A stretch of 64,000 bases of DNA from Marinobacter sp. LA51 (GCF_030297175.1 NZ_AP028070.1:2852001-2916000); one strand, 5' to 3'. Positions 43,687-53,105 are shown, numbered from the stretch's first letter. Numbers and translations: made by a program. The notes: a model not told the origin generated them from the letters alone.

Positions 43687-45429
43687 ATGATCACACGTTC
43701 ATCCCTATCACTGCGCGTTGGCACCGCGCTGTCGACACTCATGCTGTCAGCCCTGCTGATGGCTCCAGCTGCGCCCTCCTCTGCGGGCCAAACCTACTCC
43801 TATTCCCTGCCACAACAACCCTACAGCCAGTCCCGCGCCCGGGACTACAAAGTGTATGTGCCGGATAATGTCGCCTCACCCGCCCCAATGGTGATGGCGC
43901 TGCATGGCTGCAAACAGACCAACAATGATGTGCTTAACGACTGGGGCCTGACCGCCGCTGCCGACAACTACGGATTCATTCTGGTGGCTCCGTTTATCAC
44001 CACTTACGACGGTCTACGAAACGAGAACTGTTGGGGATTCTGGTTCGACCACCATCGTCACGAAGGCGCCGGCGAGACGGAGGACCTGCACCAGATCGGC
44101 CTTGCCGTTGAGGCCAACTACAACATCGATCCCAACCGCCGATTCATCACCGGCTTATCCTCCGGCGGCGCCATGACCATTGTTGCCGCGGTAACTCATA
44201 ACGAATACTGGGCTGCTGCTGCACCCGCGGCCGGTTTGCCTTACGGCGAAGATGCCGGATCGGTGTCGCTGTCCGGCCAGTGTCCGGGGAGCGCCAATTT
44301 TCACAGTGTTTCCCGAGTGGTCTCGGATATGCAGAACGAACTGGATGACAGTTACCCCATTCCGCTGATGGTGCTGCAAAACGAGAATGACTGCACCGTG
44401 CTGAAAACGGCAGCGGATAACACTCGCGATGCACATCTCAAGGTTTTCGGCACGCCCGCCTATGACACCACCAGCGAGGCCCAGGCGTCATCCACCGCGT
44501 GTGCGCCCTACTACCAGAACAACTACAGCTGCCAACACATCCGATATACCGAAGACGGTACTGTCGGCACCCGCTCGGTGGTGGAGACCATTTACCTCGA
44601 TGGCCCTTTATCCACCCCCAATACCCAGGACACGAATCACGGGCACTACTGGGTTGGCGGCGCCAATGGCAACAACGGCAAATGGTCTGTGAAAGTCGGC
44701 CCCAGCTACCCGGACCTCATCTGGGACTTCTTTGACCGCCATAGCCGTGATGGCTCCCAGCCCGAGGGTTTTCCGGTCATCACGTTGATTGGCGACAACC
44801 CGATGAACGTGGCCGTTAACACCACCTTCACCGACCCGGGCGCCACCGCTGACGACGCGGAGGACGGTTCGGTCACTGTCACGGCCGATTGCAGTGCGGT
44901 GGATACCTCTACCATCGGGTCCTACACCTGCACCTACTCAGCCACCGACAGTGACAGCAATACCACTTTGAAAGACCGCGAGGTGGTGGTCTATGACCCT
45001 AATGCCCCGACCGAAACCTGTGAGCAAGCCACGGCCTCGCCCAACGCGCACATCTCCGCAGGCCGCGCTTATGCCGGCGGTGCCTACAACTACCGCACGT
45101 TCGCCAATGGCGACGACGTCGACATCGGCGCGTCCTATGACACCTGGAACAGCGTCACTCTGTACGAAGGGGATCCGGGGCTCTGGTACGCCAGCGAACC
45201 GACCGCGTGCAGTGGTGGTGGCGATGGTGGAAACGGAGGTGGCGGTGAGCCCCCTGCCTGTCAGGACTGGAACGACACCAACCTCAACCACGACAACGCA
45301 GGCCGCGCTTACTACGCCGGTGGCTACTATTCGACGGGAGGGGATGACTTCCTCGGCTCCGTATCCGGGATCTATACCTGGGTAAAGGAAACCGGCGAAG
45401 GGTTCTATGAGGCAGGTCAGTGTAACTGA
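43687..45429 (+). CDS. Extracellular polyhydroxybutyrate depolymerase-family esterase with Ig-like and repeat domains
   Basis: A 580-residue secreted esterase. A signal peptide covers about residues 1-33. The alpha/beta-hydrolase domain runs to about 345, with oxyanion 'A-L-H-G-C-K-Q' (His73) and nucleophile Ser158 in the lipase box G-L-S-S-G. An Ig-like DUF5011/HYR domain follows (about 356-437, starting P-V-I-T-L-I-G-D-N-P). Then come two homologous C-terminal units, each containing 'A-G-R-A-Y', separated by a Gly-rich linker, probably carbohydrate- or polymer-binding. It would degrade external PHB-like polyesters. AAGGAG lies before ATG 43687. Confidence 0.9.
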   Translation: MITRSSLSLRVGTALSTLMLSALLMAPAAPSSAGQTYSYSLPQQPYSQSRARDYKVYVPDNVASPAPMVMALHGCKQTNNDVLNDWGLTAAADNYGFILVAPFITTYDGLRNENCWGFWFDHHRHEGAGETEDLHQIGLAVEANYNIDPNRRFITGLSSGGAMTIVAAVTHNEYWAAAAPAAGLPYGEDAGSVSLSGQCPGSANFHSVSRVVSDMQNELDDSYPIPLMVLQNENDCTVLKTAADNTRDAHLKVFGTPAYDTTSEAQASSTACAPYYQNNYSCQHIRYTEDGTVGTRSVVETIYLDGPLSTPNTQDTNHGHYWVGGANGNNGKWSVKVGPSYPDLIWDFFDRHSRDGSQPEGFPVITLIGDNPMNVAVNTTFTDPGATADDAEDGSVTVTADCSAVDTSTIGSYTCTYSATDSDSNTTLKDREVVVYDPNAPTETCEQATASPNAHISAGRAYAGGAYNYRTFANGDDVDIGASYDTWNSVTLYEGDPGLWYASEPTACSGGGDGGNGGGGEPPACQDWNDTNLNHDNAGRAYYAGGYYSTGGDDFLGSVSGIYTWVKETGEGFYEAGQCN

Positions 45430-45454
45430 GCTGAGAGAATTCCAAGGAGATAAC

Positions 45455-45482
45455 GAGCCCGCCGCGAATGATCGGCGGGCTC
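45455..45482. terminator. Convergent stem-loop between the depolymerase and AbrB-like genes
   Basis: A perfect ten-pair GC-rich stem: GAGCCCGCCG (45455-45464) and CGGCGGGCTC (45473-45482) with an eight-base loop, between two convergent stops. There is no long T-run, so it probably ends both transcripts with modest efficiency. Confidence 0.7.
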
Positions 45483-45492
45483 CCAAAATCAT

Positions 45493-46560
45493 TCAGTCCC
45501 CAACACGCCTCAAAAACGCCACGAGCGCCGGCATCAACAGAATTAAAATGGTGATGCGCGCCAAGTGATGCGAAGTGACAAAAGCCGGCTCAATTCCCAG
45601 GGAAAGTGCGACCAGACTCAGCTCGGGAGCGCCACCCGGCATATACGCCAGCAGTGCCGCTGCCAGTGAGAACCCGGTCGTCACGTGTGCAATCCAGGCG
45701 GCGACGATGGCAATAACCAGCAGCACCACAGCCTGAACCAGGGCAATCACGACGCTAGAGCCTACCGACGCCAACGACACCCCAACAAACCGGGCGCCAA
45801 CTGACACCCCAATTACAATCTGGGCCAGAGCAATGATCACCGGCGGAATTGTCGCTTCACTAAGACCACTCACATGCAGCGCGCCAGATAACAGCACGGG
45901 CCCGAACAGCAACGGATTTGGCAGCCGCAGGCACTGGCCGAGCCAGGCGCCCGCAACACCCGCGATCACCAGCATCAGCGCTTCGTCAAAGCCTGGAAAC
46001 GCCAGCCACTGCGTAAGTGTCATGCTGGGCTGCTGAAGGCTAACGTGCTCAGACCACTGCATTAAGGGCGGAATCACCAGCAACACCACCAGAATGCGAA
46101 CCCCGTGGGTCAGTCCGACGATCCGCAAATCGGCACTGCTGTCGGCGGCCATCAGGGTGACGGAGGAGATACCACCGGGAACGCCGGAATAGATAGCGGT
46201 TTCAATGGAGTTTCCGGCAACTCGGCGGCTAAGCCAAACCGAGACCACGATCATGACTGCCGTAGCCATGAACATGATGGACAGGCTGATACTCCAGAGC
46301 GCAAGGTTCGCGGCCAGATCTGGCGTGAAGGCACCGCCCAGCATGACACCAATTACCACCAATACTGCTTTGCGTGAGTTGGTGGGCGCCTGCAGCCGAA
46401 CGCCAGCGAGGCTGAGCACCGTGGTCGCAATCAAGGCACCCAGCAACCAGGGCAAGGGCATGTGAACGGCGTAGGCCAGACCTCCGCCTACGCCGCCAAT
46501 CGCGAGCGCGGGCAGCAGTCTGCCACCCGCGATGCAACGCTCTTTGATCAGGGCGATCAA
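45493..46560 (-). CDS. AbrB-family membrane protein
   Basis: A 355-residue polytopic protein of the membrane 'AbrB' family, built of two similar halves of four or five helices. Halves carry 'L-P-W-L-L-G-A-L' (near 33) and 'A-G-V-A-G-A-W-L-G-Q' (near 205). The name derives from a supposed regulator of aidB; most are probably transporters. Start is TTG 46560 with GGGGAT upstream. It is 19 bases after tctA on the same strand, so it is the last gene of the tct operon. Confidence 0.85.
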   Translation of the reverse strand: MIALIKERCIAGGRLLPALAIGGVGGGLAYAVHMPLPWLLGALIATTVLSLAGVRLQAPTNSRKAVLVVIGVMLGGAFTPDLAANLALWSISLSIMFMATAVMIVVSVWLSRRVAGNSIETAIYSGVPGGISSVTLMAADSSADLRIVGLTHGVRILVVLLVIPPLMQWSEHVSLQQPSMTLTQWLAFPGFDEALMLVIAGVAGAWLGQCLRLPNPLLFGPVLLSGALHVSGLSEATIPPVIIALAQIVIGVSVGARFVGVSLASVGSSVVIALVQAVVLLVIAIVAAWIAHVTTGFSLAAALLAYMPGGAPELSLVALSLGIEPAFVTSHHLARITILILLMPALVAFLRRVGD

Positions 46561-46579
46561 CGCTGAATCCCCAGGCCCA

Positions 46580-48085
46580 TCATGCCGTTACCGGCGACTT
46601 GCGGGAAAATGCCCGAGACAGCATCCATGGCAACACCAACAGCATCACGGCGGCAATCCACAAGCCAACAGAGATCGCTGAATTCCACAGAATGCCAACT
46701 TCCCCGCCGCTGATGGAAAGCGCCCGGCGCAGATTATCTTCCATCAGTCCGCCCAGCACGTACCCCAGAATCACGGGCGCCAGTGAGAAGCCGAGTTTGC
46801 GCAAGGCATAACCGAAAACACCAATGATCAGCATCAGGTAAATGGCCATCAGATCGGAATGCAGCTGATACACACCAACAAACGCCAGAATCGCAATTCC
46901 CGGCACCAGTACCCAGCGTGGCATGGTGAGGGTCTTGGCAAACAGGCCCGCAAGCGGAAGGTTGAGCGCCAACAGCACCAGGTTGCCGATATAGAGTGAG
47001 GCAATCAGGCCACCGGCCACTTCAGGGCGCTCGGTAAACAGCATGGGGCCGGGCGTGATGTTGTAGAGCATGAGCGCGCCAAGCAGAACCGCAGTGGTTC
47101 CTGAGCCCGGAATGCCGAGCGTCAGCATCGGTACAAAAGAGCCAGCAGCGGAGGCATTATTACCTGCCTCGGGGGCGGCCAGGCCGCGCATATCGCCGGT
47201 ACCGAAGGTGTTGTGCTTATCGGACAGACGCTTCTCAGTGGTGTACGTGACGGCACCTGCTACAGAGGCCCCTGTGCCTGGCAACACACCCACGATGAAA
47301 CCGATCACACCGCTGCGCAGCATCGCCCACTTGCAGTAAAGCAATTCTTTGGCGCTGACCATCACACGGCCCAGTGGCGGTATTTCCTGGTTCGCGTTCT
47401 TGCCGTGGGCATGCTCCAGCATCAGCAGGATCTCGCTGATAGCGAACAGGCCGATGATCATCACCACAAAGTCGATGCCGTCGTACAGCTCAGCCATGCC
47501 GAAGGTGAACCGCATCACCCCAGTACCGGAGTCGACGCCGACCATGGCAATCAGCACACCGAGCACGGCTCCAATGCCGGTTTTGATCGGGTCGTTACCC
47601 ATCATCACCGACATGGATGCAAAGGCAAAAACCATGAGTGCGAAGAACTCGGCCGGGCCAAACATTACGGCCACTTCCGCCAGCAGCGGTGCGAACAACG
47701 TCAGGCCAATGATGGCAATGGTTGCGCCCACGAACGAACTGACCGCAGAGAGTCCCAACGCCGGCCCAGCCAGTCCCTTCTTGGCCAACGGATGGCCATC
47801 AAGGGTAGTCATCACCGCGCCGGCGTCGCCCGGCACATTTAGCAGAATGCTGGACATACGTCCGCCATATTCTGCCCCCGTGTAAACACCCGCCAGCAGG
47901 ATCAGCGCGGACTCCGCAGGCAACCCGAGGGTGTAGGCCAGCGGCATCAGAATGGCAATGCCATTGATAGGGCCGATGCCTGGCAGCGCGCCAAACAACG
48001 TACCAAGTAGTGCCCCAAGAAAAGCCAGCCCCAGATTCATGGGGCTGAGGGCAACGTCAAAACCTTGAATCAGAAAATCGAACAT
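46580..48085 (-). CDS. tctA: Tripartite tricarboxylate transporter large permease TctA
   Basis: A 501-residue membrane subunit. ATG 48085 with GAGGTG six bases upstream is preferred over an in-frame start 17 codons earlier inside tctB. Family signatures: 'G-A-L-P-G-I-G-P' near 39, the 'G-A-E-Y-G-G-R-M-S-S-I-L-L-N-V-P-G' loop and 'V-L-P-G-T-G-A-S'. With TctB it imports the carboxylate delivered by TctC, powered by an ion gradient. Order is tctC, tctB, tctA, then the AbrB-like gene. Confidence 0.95.
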   Translation of the reverse strand: MFDFLIQGFDVALSPMNLGLAFLGALLGTLFGALPGIGPINGIAILMPLAYTLGLPAESALILLAGVYTGAEYGGRMSSILLNVPGDAGAVMTTLDGHPLAKKGLAGPALGLSAVSSFVGATIAIIGLTLFAPLLAEVAVMFGPAEFFALMVFAFASMSVMMGNDPIKTGIGAVLGVLIAMVGVDSGTGVMRFTFGMAELYDGIDFVVMIIGLFAISEILLMLEHAHGKNANQEIPPLGRVMVSAKELLYCKWAMLRSGVIGFIVGVLPGTGASVAGAVTYTTEKRLSDKHNTFGTGDMRGLAAPEAGNNASAAGSFVPMLTLGIPGSGTTAVLLGALMLYNITPGPMLFTERPEVAGGLIASLYIGNLVLLALNLPLAGLFAKTLTMPRWVLVPGIAILAFVGVYQLHSDLMAIYLMLIIGVFGYALRKLGFSLAPVILGYVLGGLMEDNLRRALSISGGEVGILWNSAISVGLWIAAVMLLVLPWMLSRAFSRKSPVTA

Positions 48086-48095
48086 ACCAGGCACC

Positions 48096-48545
48096 TCAGT
48101 TGAAGTCGGGCAGCCAGTGGCCGCCTGGCAAAGCAATACCCAACCCGAGGGTAAACAGGTAATAGCTCCCCAGGGTCATCAGCACTCCAGCGATCACGGC
48201 TTTTTTCCAGGAGGCCTCAAAAAGGCGGGCCAGGGACAGCACGGTCAGGAAGGTCATGACGACATAGCCCAGACGGGTAAACAGCAAGGCATAAACCAGG
48301 AGCACTCCCAGAACGGCTAACAGCTTCAGGGTTACTCGCTTGTCGGGCCAGTCACCGTTCTCGCCGGGCCGGAACACCAGCACCAGTGACAAGGTGGCCA
48401 GAATGGCCGATAGCAGGATAGGGAATGCTTTCGGCCCAACGGGCTCGTAGCTGAAGTTCACCTGAAACTGTGAGGCATTAAAGGCGGCGAATGCCGCCAA
48501 ACCGATCAAGGCAAGCCCCAGAATACGGTCGGCGGCAATTCTCAT
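48096..48545 (-). CDS. tctB: Tripartite tricarboxylate transporter small permease TctB
   Basis: A 149-residue protein with four predicted helices, normal for TctB, ending in the common 'L-G-I-A-L-P-G-G' loop. It overlaps tctC by four bases and ends ten bases before tctA. Small permease partner of TctA. Confidence 0.92.
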   Translation of the reverse strand: MRIAADRILGLALIGLAAFAAFNASQFQVNFSYEPVGPKAFPILLSAILATLSLVLVFRPGENGDWPDKRVTLKLLAVLGVLLVYALLFTRLGYVVMTFLTVLSLARLFEASWKKAVIAGVLMTLGSYYLFTLGLGIALPGGHWLPDFN

Positions 48546-49528
48546 TGTGTCAGCCCAACTTCTTTAGCCAATTCCTTGAACTGGACAACCATCTCTTTCA
48601 CGTATGTGTCGAAGTTGTCGCCATAGCGCTCCATGGGAAACAGGCCACGCGCGTCACGCATCTCGGCAAACTTCTCGGTACCCGCCAATTCTTCCAGTCG
48701 CGCCACCCAGGCGTTGTATGCCTCATCACTCACGTTCGGCCCCATGTAGTAACCACGCCAGATCGGCCATTGCACGTCGTAACCCTGCTCTTCCGCGGTA
48801 GGAATATCGGCGTAAGGGCCACCCACACGTTCTTCGGCCAACGCAGCCAGCACGCGCACTTTGCCGGAATCCAGGTGTGGGCGAAGTTCAGAGAGGTCGC
48901 CGGTGAACACATGGATGTGCTCGCCCAGAAGTGCCGCCAGAGATTCACCGCCACCTTCAAAGGCCACATAGCGCAAATCCCGGGGTGAAACATCGGCTGC
49001 CTTGGCGGTAAGCGCTGCCTTCATCCAGTCCTGACTGCCAACAGTACCACCGGCACCAAAGACGATCTTGCCAGGCTGTGTCTTCAGATCCTGGGCCAGC
49101 TCTTTCAGGTTCTGCCAGGGGGCATCAGCTTTCACCACGATGGCGCCATAATCCACACCCAGGGCACCCAACCAGCGCACTTCGTCGGCGTCATACTGGC
49201 CAAATTTGCCCAGTGCCAGATTAACGGCAGCGCCGGTACTGGCGGCAACGATGAGGTTGGGGTCGTCCTTACGAACACCGTTGACGTGGTTGTAGGCGAC
49301 GGCTCCGATACCGCCAGGCATGTAGCTGACCATCATGGGCTGGTCGATCAACCCTGTTTCCTGCAGGGCATTGGCGGCAAGACGGCACGTGAGGTCATAA
49401 CCACCGCCTGGTTTGGCAGGTGCGATACATTCGGTGGGTTTGGCGAAGGCCTGAACGGATCCGGTCATCAAGGCAGCGCCCATAACAGCGGCTGCAGACC
49501 GGCGAAGGAATGCGGTGTTGAATTTCAT
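48542..49528 (-). CDS. tctC: Tripartite tricarboxylate transporter substrate-binding protein TctC
   Basis: A 328-residue periplasmic receptor with a signal peptide (about 1-29). 'C-I-A-P-A-K-P-G-G-G-Y-D-L-T-C-R' (about 33-48) is the family's ligand-carboxylate loop, with a notable cysteine pair at its ends, and 'Y-M-P-G-G-I-G' near 69 is the second. It captures a citrate- or tricarballylate-like acid. AGGAG lies six bases before ATG 49528. It is divergent from tctDE, which should control its expression. Confidence 0.93.
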   Translation of the reverse strand: MKFNTAFLRRSAAAVMGAALMTGSVQAFAKPTECIAPAKPGGGYDLTCRLAANALQETGLIDQPMMVSYMPGGIGAVAYNHVNGVRKDDPNLIVAASTGAAVNLALGKFGQYDADEVRWLGALGVDYGAIVVKADAPWQNLKELAQDLKTQPGKIVFGAGGTVGSQDWMKAALTAKAADVSPRDLRYVAFEGGGESLAALLGEHIHVFTGDLSELRPHLDSGKVRVLAALAEERVGGPYADIPTAEEQGYDVQWPIWRGYYMGPNVSDEAYNAWVARLEELAGTEKFAEMRDARGLFPMERYGDNFDTYVKEMVVQFKELAKEVGLTQ

Positions 49529-49680
49529 GTCGAACTCCTGTTGTATTTGTTTTGAGCGGAGCGCAGCGACGCGCCTCCGCCACCCATCGTATCGATGGCC
49601 AGAGTTATCCTATGGACACAACCTGTCATTAACCTGTCAGCCATCGATAATCGCTGTCCGCCACTTTCAAGAAACCCGCC

Positions 49681-50349
49681 ATGCGTCTGCTGATCGTTGA
49701 AGATGACCCGTTAATTGCCGACTCTCTGCATCAGGGCCTGGCACCCCTGGGCAACACGGTGGAGGTATTCACCAGCCTTAAGGAGGCGCGCGCTGCACTG
49801 GCGCACAACCAGTTCGACCTGGTGGTACTGGACCTGGGTCTGCCGGATGGCAGTGGGCTTTCGTTACTGGAGGAAATTCGCGAGCGACGCGATACCACAC
49901 CGATCATGATCCTGACGGCCCGCGACGGCGTAGCAGAGCGGGTTAAAGGCTTGGACCTGGGTGCCGACGATTACCTGACCAAACCATTTTCCCTACCGGA
50001 ACTCCAGGCCCGGGTGCGGGCCTTGCTTCGCCGGAGCCAGCAGCGCATCGACAATCATCTCCGCTTTGGCCCCCTGTGCTTTGATCCCGCCTCCGGCCAC
50101 GCCACTTTGTTCGGTGAGCATCTGGACCTACCGCCCCGGGAGCTGGGATTGATAGAGGGTTTGCTCCTGTACGCAGGGCGTATTGCCCCGCGTGAGCACC
50201 TGATTAACCGGCTGTTCGGCTTTGGTGAGGCCGGCCCCAATGCCTTAGAGGTCTACGTCAGCCGACTGCGCAAACGCTTGCAAGGCAGCGGCGTGCGCAT
50301 CCGCACTCTGCGCGGCCTGGGATATCGCCTCGAGGATGATCCGGAGTGA
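49681..50349 (+). CDS. tctD: OmpR-family response regulator TctD
   Basis: A 222-residue two-domain regulator: receiver (about 1-115) with phosphoacceptor Asp51 in V-L-D-L-G-L-P-D and the 'L-T-K-P-F' lysine near 100, then a winged-helix DNA-binding domain ending 'T-L-R-G-L-G-Y-R-L'. It is divergent from tctC across about 150 bases and overlaps the kinase gene by four bases (GTGA). It likely activates the tct transporter genes when its kinase senses the substrate. Confidence 0.94.
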   Translation: MRLLIVEDDPLIADSLHQGLAPLGNTVEVFTSLKEARAALAHNQFDLVVLDLGLPDGSGLSLLEEIRERRDTTPIMILTARDGVAERVKGLDLGADDYLTKPFSLPELQARVRALLRRSQQRIDNHLRFGPLCFDPASGHATLFGEHLDLPPRELGLIEGLLLYAGRIAPREHLINRLFGFGEAGPNALEVYVSRLRKRLQGSGVRIRTLRGLGYRLEDDPE

Positions 50350-51746
50350 TCGTTGTTAAGGGCACCCTGAAACAGCGGCTAGGTGCCTGGCTGCTCGCAG
50401 CGTTTGGCGTTCTTGGCACATTTCTGCTGATTGAGGCATACACCAGCGCGGAGCGGGCAGCAGATCGTGCTTATGACAGTTTGCTAAAGGCGGCCAGCCT
50501 GACAATCGGCGAAGCGGTCCAGTGGCAGGGCGGCCAGCCAGTGGTGGAGATACCCGCCGCCGCCTTTCAGATGCTCGCAACCGGGCAGCAGGAGCGGGTG
50601 TTTTATGCGGTTGTGGACAACGACGGCCAGTCGGTGACGGGCAATCTGGATGCGGCGACTTTGGAGACACTGCATCACCATGCGTCACGTCAGTCTGAGC
50701 CGGTTTGGAGCTTCCTTCAGTATGCCGGCGCACCCATCAGGGTTCACGGCCGCCAATTGAAATCCGCTGGCTGGGAATCCGTAGAGCCCTTGCAGATCTG
50801 GGTCGGCCACACCCTTTCCGGCCGGGAATCCCTGACTCAAGACCTGTTCACCAAGGCTCTGATCCGGTTTGTTGTCATGGTTATGCTGACCGGGCTGCTA
50901 ATGTTGGTGGCCATTCGAACGGCATTGGGCCCGGTCCGGCGCCTGCGACAGCTCATCCGCCAGCGCAAAGCTGATGACGTCAGCCCCCTGAACGCGGAAG
51001 TGCCGGGCGAGCTGTACGACATGGCGGAAACTCTGAACGCTCTTTTCGAACGACAGAGGGAAGGCCGCAATGCGCTACTGCGCTTCAGCGCCGATGCCAG
51101 CCACCAGCTGAAAACACCTCTTGCAGGGCTGCAAAGCACGAGCGAACTGGCACTGCAAAGCAACCAGCCGGAGGACTGGCGTAAGGCGCTTCAAACCGTT
51201 CATGACAGCAGCGCACGCACCAGCCGCCTTGCCGGGCAACTGCTCAGCCTGTCACGCCTGCGCCACGCCGAGGCCAGACCAAAGACGCAGATCGATCTGT
51301 CGGACCTGTTGCGCGAAACGATCACCGAGTGGGCCGATCGCAACGTCGCAAAACATCACGATTTAGGCATGGCTGCCCTGCCCGACGCCCCAGTTTATAT
51401 TCAGGGCGAACCCTGGTCTCTGCACGAATTGATCGGCAACCTTATTGACAACGCTCTGCGCTATACCCCGGCTGGCAGCGAGATCACCCTGAGCCTGACC
51501 AAGCAGGAAAGCACGGTGGAACTGCGGATTCAGGACAACGGCCCTGGCGTAGACTCAGAGTTGCTGGACCGTCTGCACCAGCCTTTCGAGCGCGGCGGGC
51601 GCCAGGACACCGAGGGGTCCGGGCTCGGCCTTGCTATCGTCAACTCCATCGTGCAACGGCATCAGGCAACATTCGAAATTCACAGCGAGCCGGGCCACGG
51701 TCTGTGCATATGCATTATATTCCCAGTTCTGGCCGAGGAAACCTGA
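50346..51746 (+). CDS. tctE: Sensor histidine kinase TctE
   Basis: A 466-residue membrane kinase. Two helices (about 13-30 and 171-190) flank a periplasmic sensor region; the phosphoacceptor is His253 in A-D-A-S-H-Q-L-K-T-P-L. The ATP-binding region has N-L-I-D-N-A-L-R-Y-T-P (N box), D-N-G-P-G-V and G-S-G-L-G-L-A-I-V. Start is GTG 50346, overlapping tctD. It phosphorylates TctD. The gene after it encodes a periplasmic binding protein that could present ligand to this kinase. Confidence 0.94.
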   Translation: MIVVKGTLKQRLGAWLLAAFGVLGTFLLIEAYTSAERAADRAYDSLLKAASLTIGEAVQWQGGQPVVEIPAAAFQMLATGQQERVFYAVVDNDGQSVTGNLDAATLETLHHHASRQSEPVWSFLQYAGAPIRVHGRQLKSAGWESVEPLQIWVGHTLSGRESLTQDLFTKALIRFVVMVMLTGLLMLVAIRTALGPVRRLRQLIRQRKADDVSPLNAEVPGELYDMAETLNALFERQREGRNALLRFSADASHQLKTPLAGLQSTSELALQSNQPEDWRKALQTVHDSSARTSRLAGQLLSLSRLRHAEARPKTQIDLSDLLRETITEWADRNVAKHHDLGMAALPDAPVYIQGEPWSLHELIGNLIDNALRYTPAGSEITLSLTKQESTVELRIQDNGPGVDSELLDRLHQPFERGGRQDTEGSGLGLAIVNSIVQRHQATFEIHSEPGHGLCICIIFPVLAEET

Positions 51747-51747
51747 C

Positions 51748-52806
51748 ATGAAACGCTGGTTGTGGGCGCACTTTTCGGCACCTTTGATAACACTGCTATT
51801 GGCGGCGGGCCTACTGCCATCCGCGGCAATGGCACAGAATAAAACCACGCTCGAAGTTGATGCCGCCCTGGATCTGCCCGTGGTGGCGCCATTGCTTGCA
51901 GCATTTGAACAGGCCCATCCGGAAATTGAGGTGTCCTTCCAGGACCAGTCCACCCTTGAGGTGGATGAACGGGCCCGAAACGCCTCACCAGCCCCCGATG
52001 TGGTCATCAGCTCGGCCATGCCCTGGCAGATGGCCCGGGTAAATGACGGCCTCGCCCAACCACTGGACAGCAGCGCCGCCCGAGAGTGGCCAAGCTGGGC
52101 CAAATGGCGCAACGAAGTGTTTGGGTTTACCTTCGAACCCATCGTGACCGTGTACCGGCTCGATCTGGCCCGCCACATGCTGCCACCCCAGACCCATGCC
52201 GACCTCCACACCATCCTGAACACCCATAAGGATATGCTCCGTGGCCGGGTCACAACCTATTCCCCCTCCGGAAGCGGCATCGGCTATACCCTGTTCCAGC
52301 AAGATGCCCGCTATTCCCCTCGATTCTGGGATCTGGTTGCCGCCCTGGGCGCGGCCGACGTGCACCTTGAAAATTCCACTCAGAAGATGCTCGAGGGGCT
52401 CACCGATGGGCGCTATTGGGTCGGCTACAACCTGCTGGGCTCTTACGCTATCCAGTGGGCCCGCAGCCATCCCGAGCTTATTGTGCAGATCCCTCAAGAC
52501 TATTCATTGGTGATGATGCGCATGGCGTTCATCCATCGCGATGCGCCCAACCCCGAGGCCGCCCGTACATTCATGAATTTCTTGCTGAGCGCCGACGGCC
52601 AACAGATTCTCGCCGGCGAAACGCCGTTGTTCAGTGTGCTGCCGGATGTGGTCGGTCCCTACACCTCGCAGCGGCTGCGGGATCAGGTTGGCGAGCGCCT
52701 ATACCCAATTCCCATTGATGCCTCACTCCTGGCATTCGTGGATCCCATGCGTCGCGATGTGTTCATGAACCGGTGGCGGCGGGAAATACAGATTCTAAGT
52801 CCGTAA
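51748..52806 (+). CDS. Periplasmic ABC-type substrate-binding protein coupled to the TctDE system
   Basis: A 352-residue exported binding protein (signal peptide about 1-29, ending A-M-A). ATG 51748 starts one base after the tctE stop with GAGGAA upstream. The open frame continues upstream inside tctE but that is spurious. The mature protein resembles iron/thiamine/phosphonate-type binding proteins: 'P-D-V-V-I-S-S-A-M-P' near 88, 'S-P-S-G-S-G-I-G-Y' near 169. No ABC permease or ATPase gene is adjacent, so it may act as a sensory ligand receptor for TctE instead of feeding a transporter. Confidence 0.85.
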   Translation: MKRWLWAHFSAPLITLLLAAGLLPSAAMAQNKTTLEVDAALDLPVVAPLLAAFEQAHPEIEVSFQDQSTLEVDERARNASPAPDVVISSAMPWQMARVNDGLAQPLDSSAAREWPSWAKWRNEVFGFTFEPIVTVYRLDLARHMLPPQTHADLHTILNTHKDMLRGRVTTYSPSGSGIGYTLFQQDARYSPRFWDLVAALGAADVHLENSTQKMLEGLTDGRYWVGYNLLGSYAIQWARSHPELIVQIPQDYSLVMMRMAFIHRDAPNPEAARTFMNFLLSADGQQILAGETPLFSVLPDVVGPYTSQRLRDQVGERLYPIPIDASLLAFVDPMRRDVFMNRWRREIQILSP

Positions 52807-52877
52807 AGGTCTCACGCTGGACAGGGTGAAAGAGGCGGGCTGACCTCAGTATCCCGAACGGAAATCGCAAGCGGGCC

Positions 52878-53027
52878 TTATTGTCCGACCACAGTCACCG
52901 GCCCTGTGGCATGCCGGACCACTTTTTCACTGACACTGCCAAGCAGCAGAGTGCCCACCGAAGATTTCTCGTAGGGGTACACCGTTAGCAACTGCAGGGG
53001 GAGTCTTTGTCCACGGTGACACCTCAT
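52878..53027 (-). pseudogene. Remnant of a universal stress protein (UspA family), C-terminal end only
   Basis: The minus-strand frame reads a typical UspA C-terminus: L-L-T-V-Y-P-Y-E-K-S-S, then L-L-G-S-V-S-E-K-V-V-R-H-A-T-G-P-V-T-V-V-G-Q and stop TAA (52880-52878). G-S-V-S-E-K-V-V-R is the family's signature ATP-binding segment. An ATG at 53027 opens the frame, but only 49 codons exist where about 140-300 are normal, and the sequence before the match is unrelated. It is best read as a decayed fragment left by deletion or rearrangement. Confidence 0.75.
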
Positions 53028-53105
53028 AAGCGTTACAATGCGTCACCTCATTATCCCCTCCGCCAGATCTGGAGGGTTGACCCGGATCGACGGAGGCATT
53101 GGCTT

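Noticed and set aside
51631..51747. Upstream extension of the TctE-linked binding protein
   Set aside because: The 39 extra codons lie inside tctE in another frame and would destroy the clear signal peptide starting at ATG 51748.
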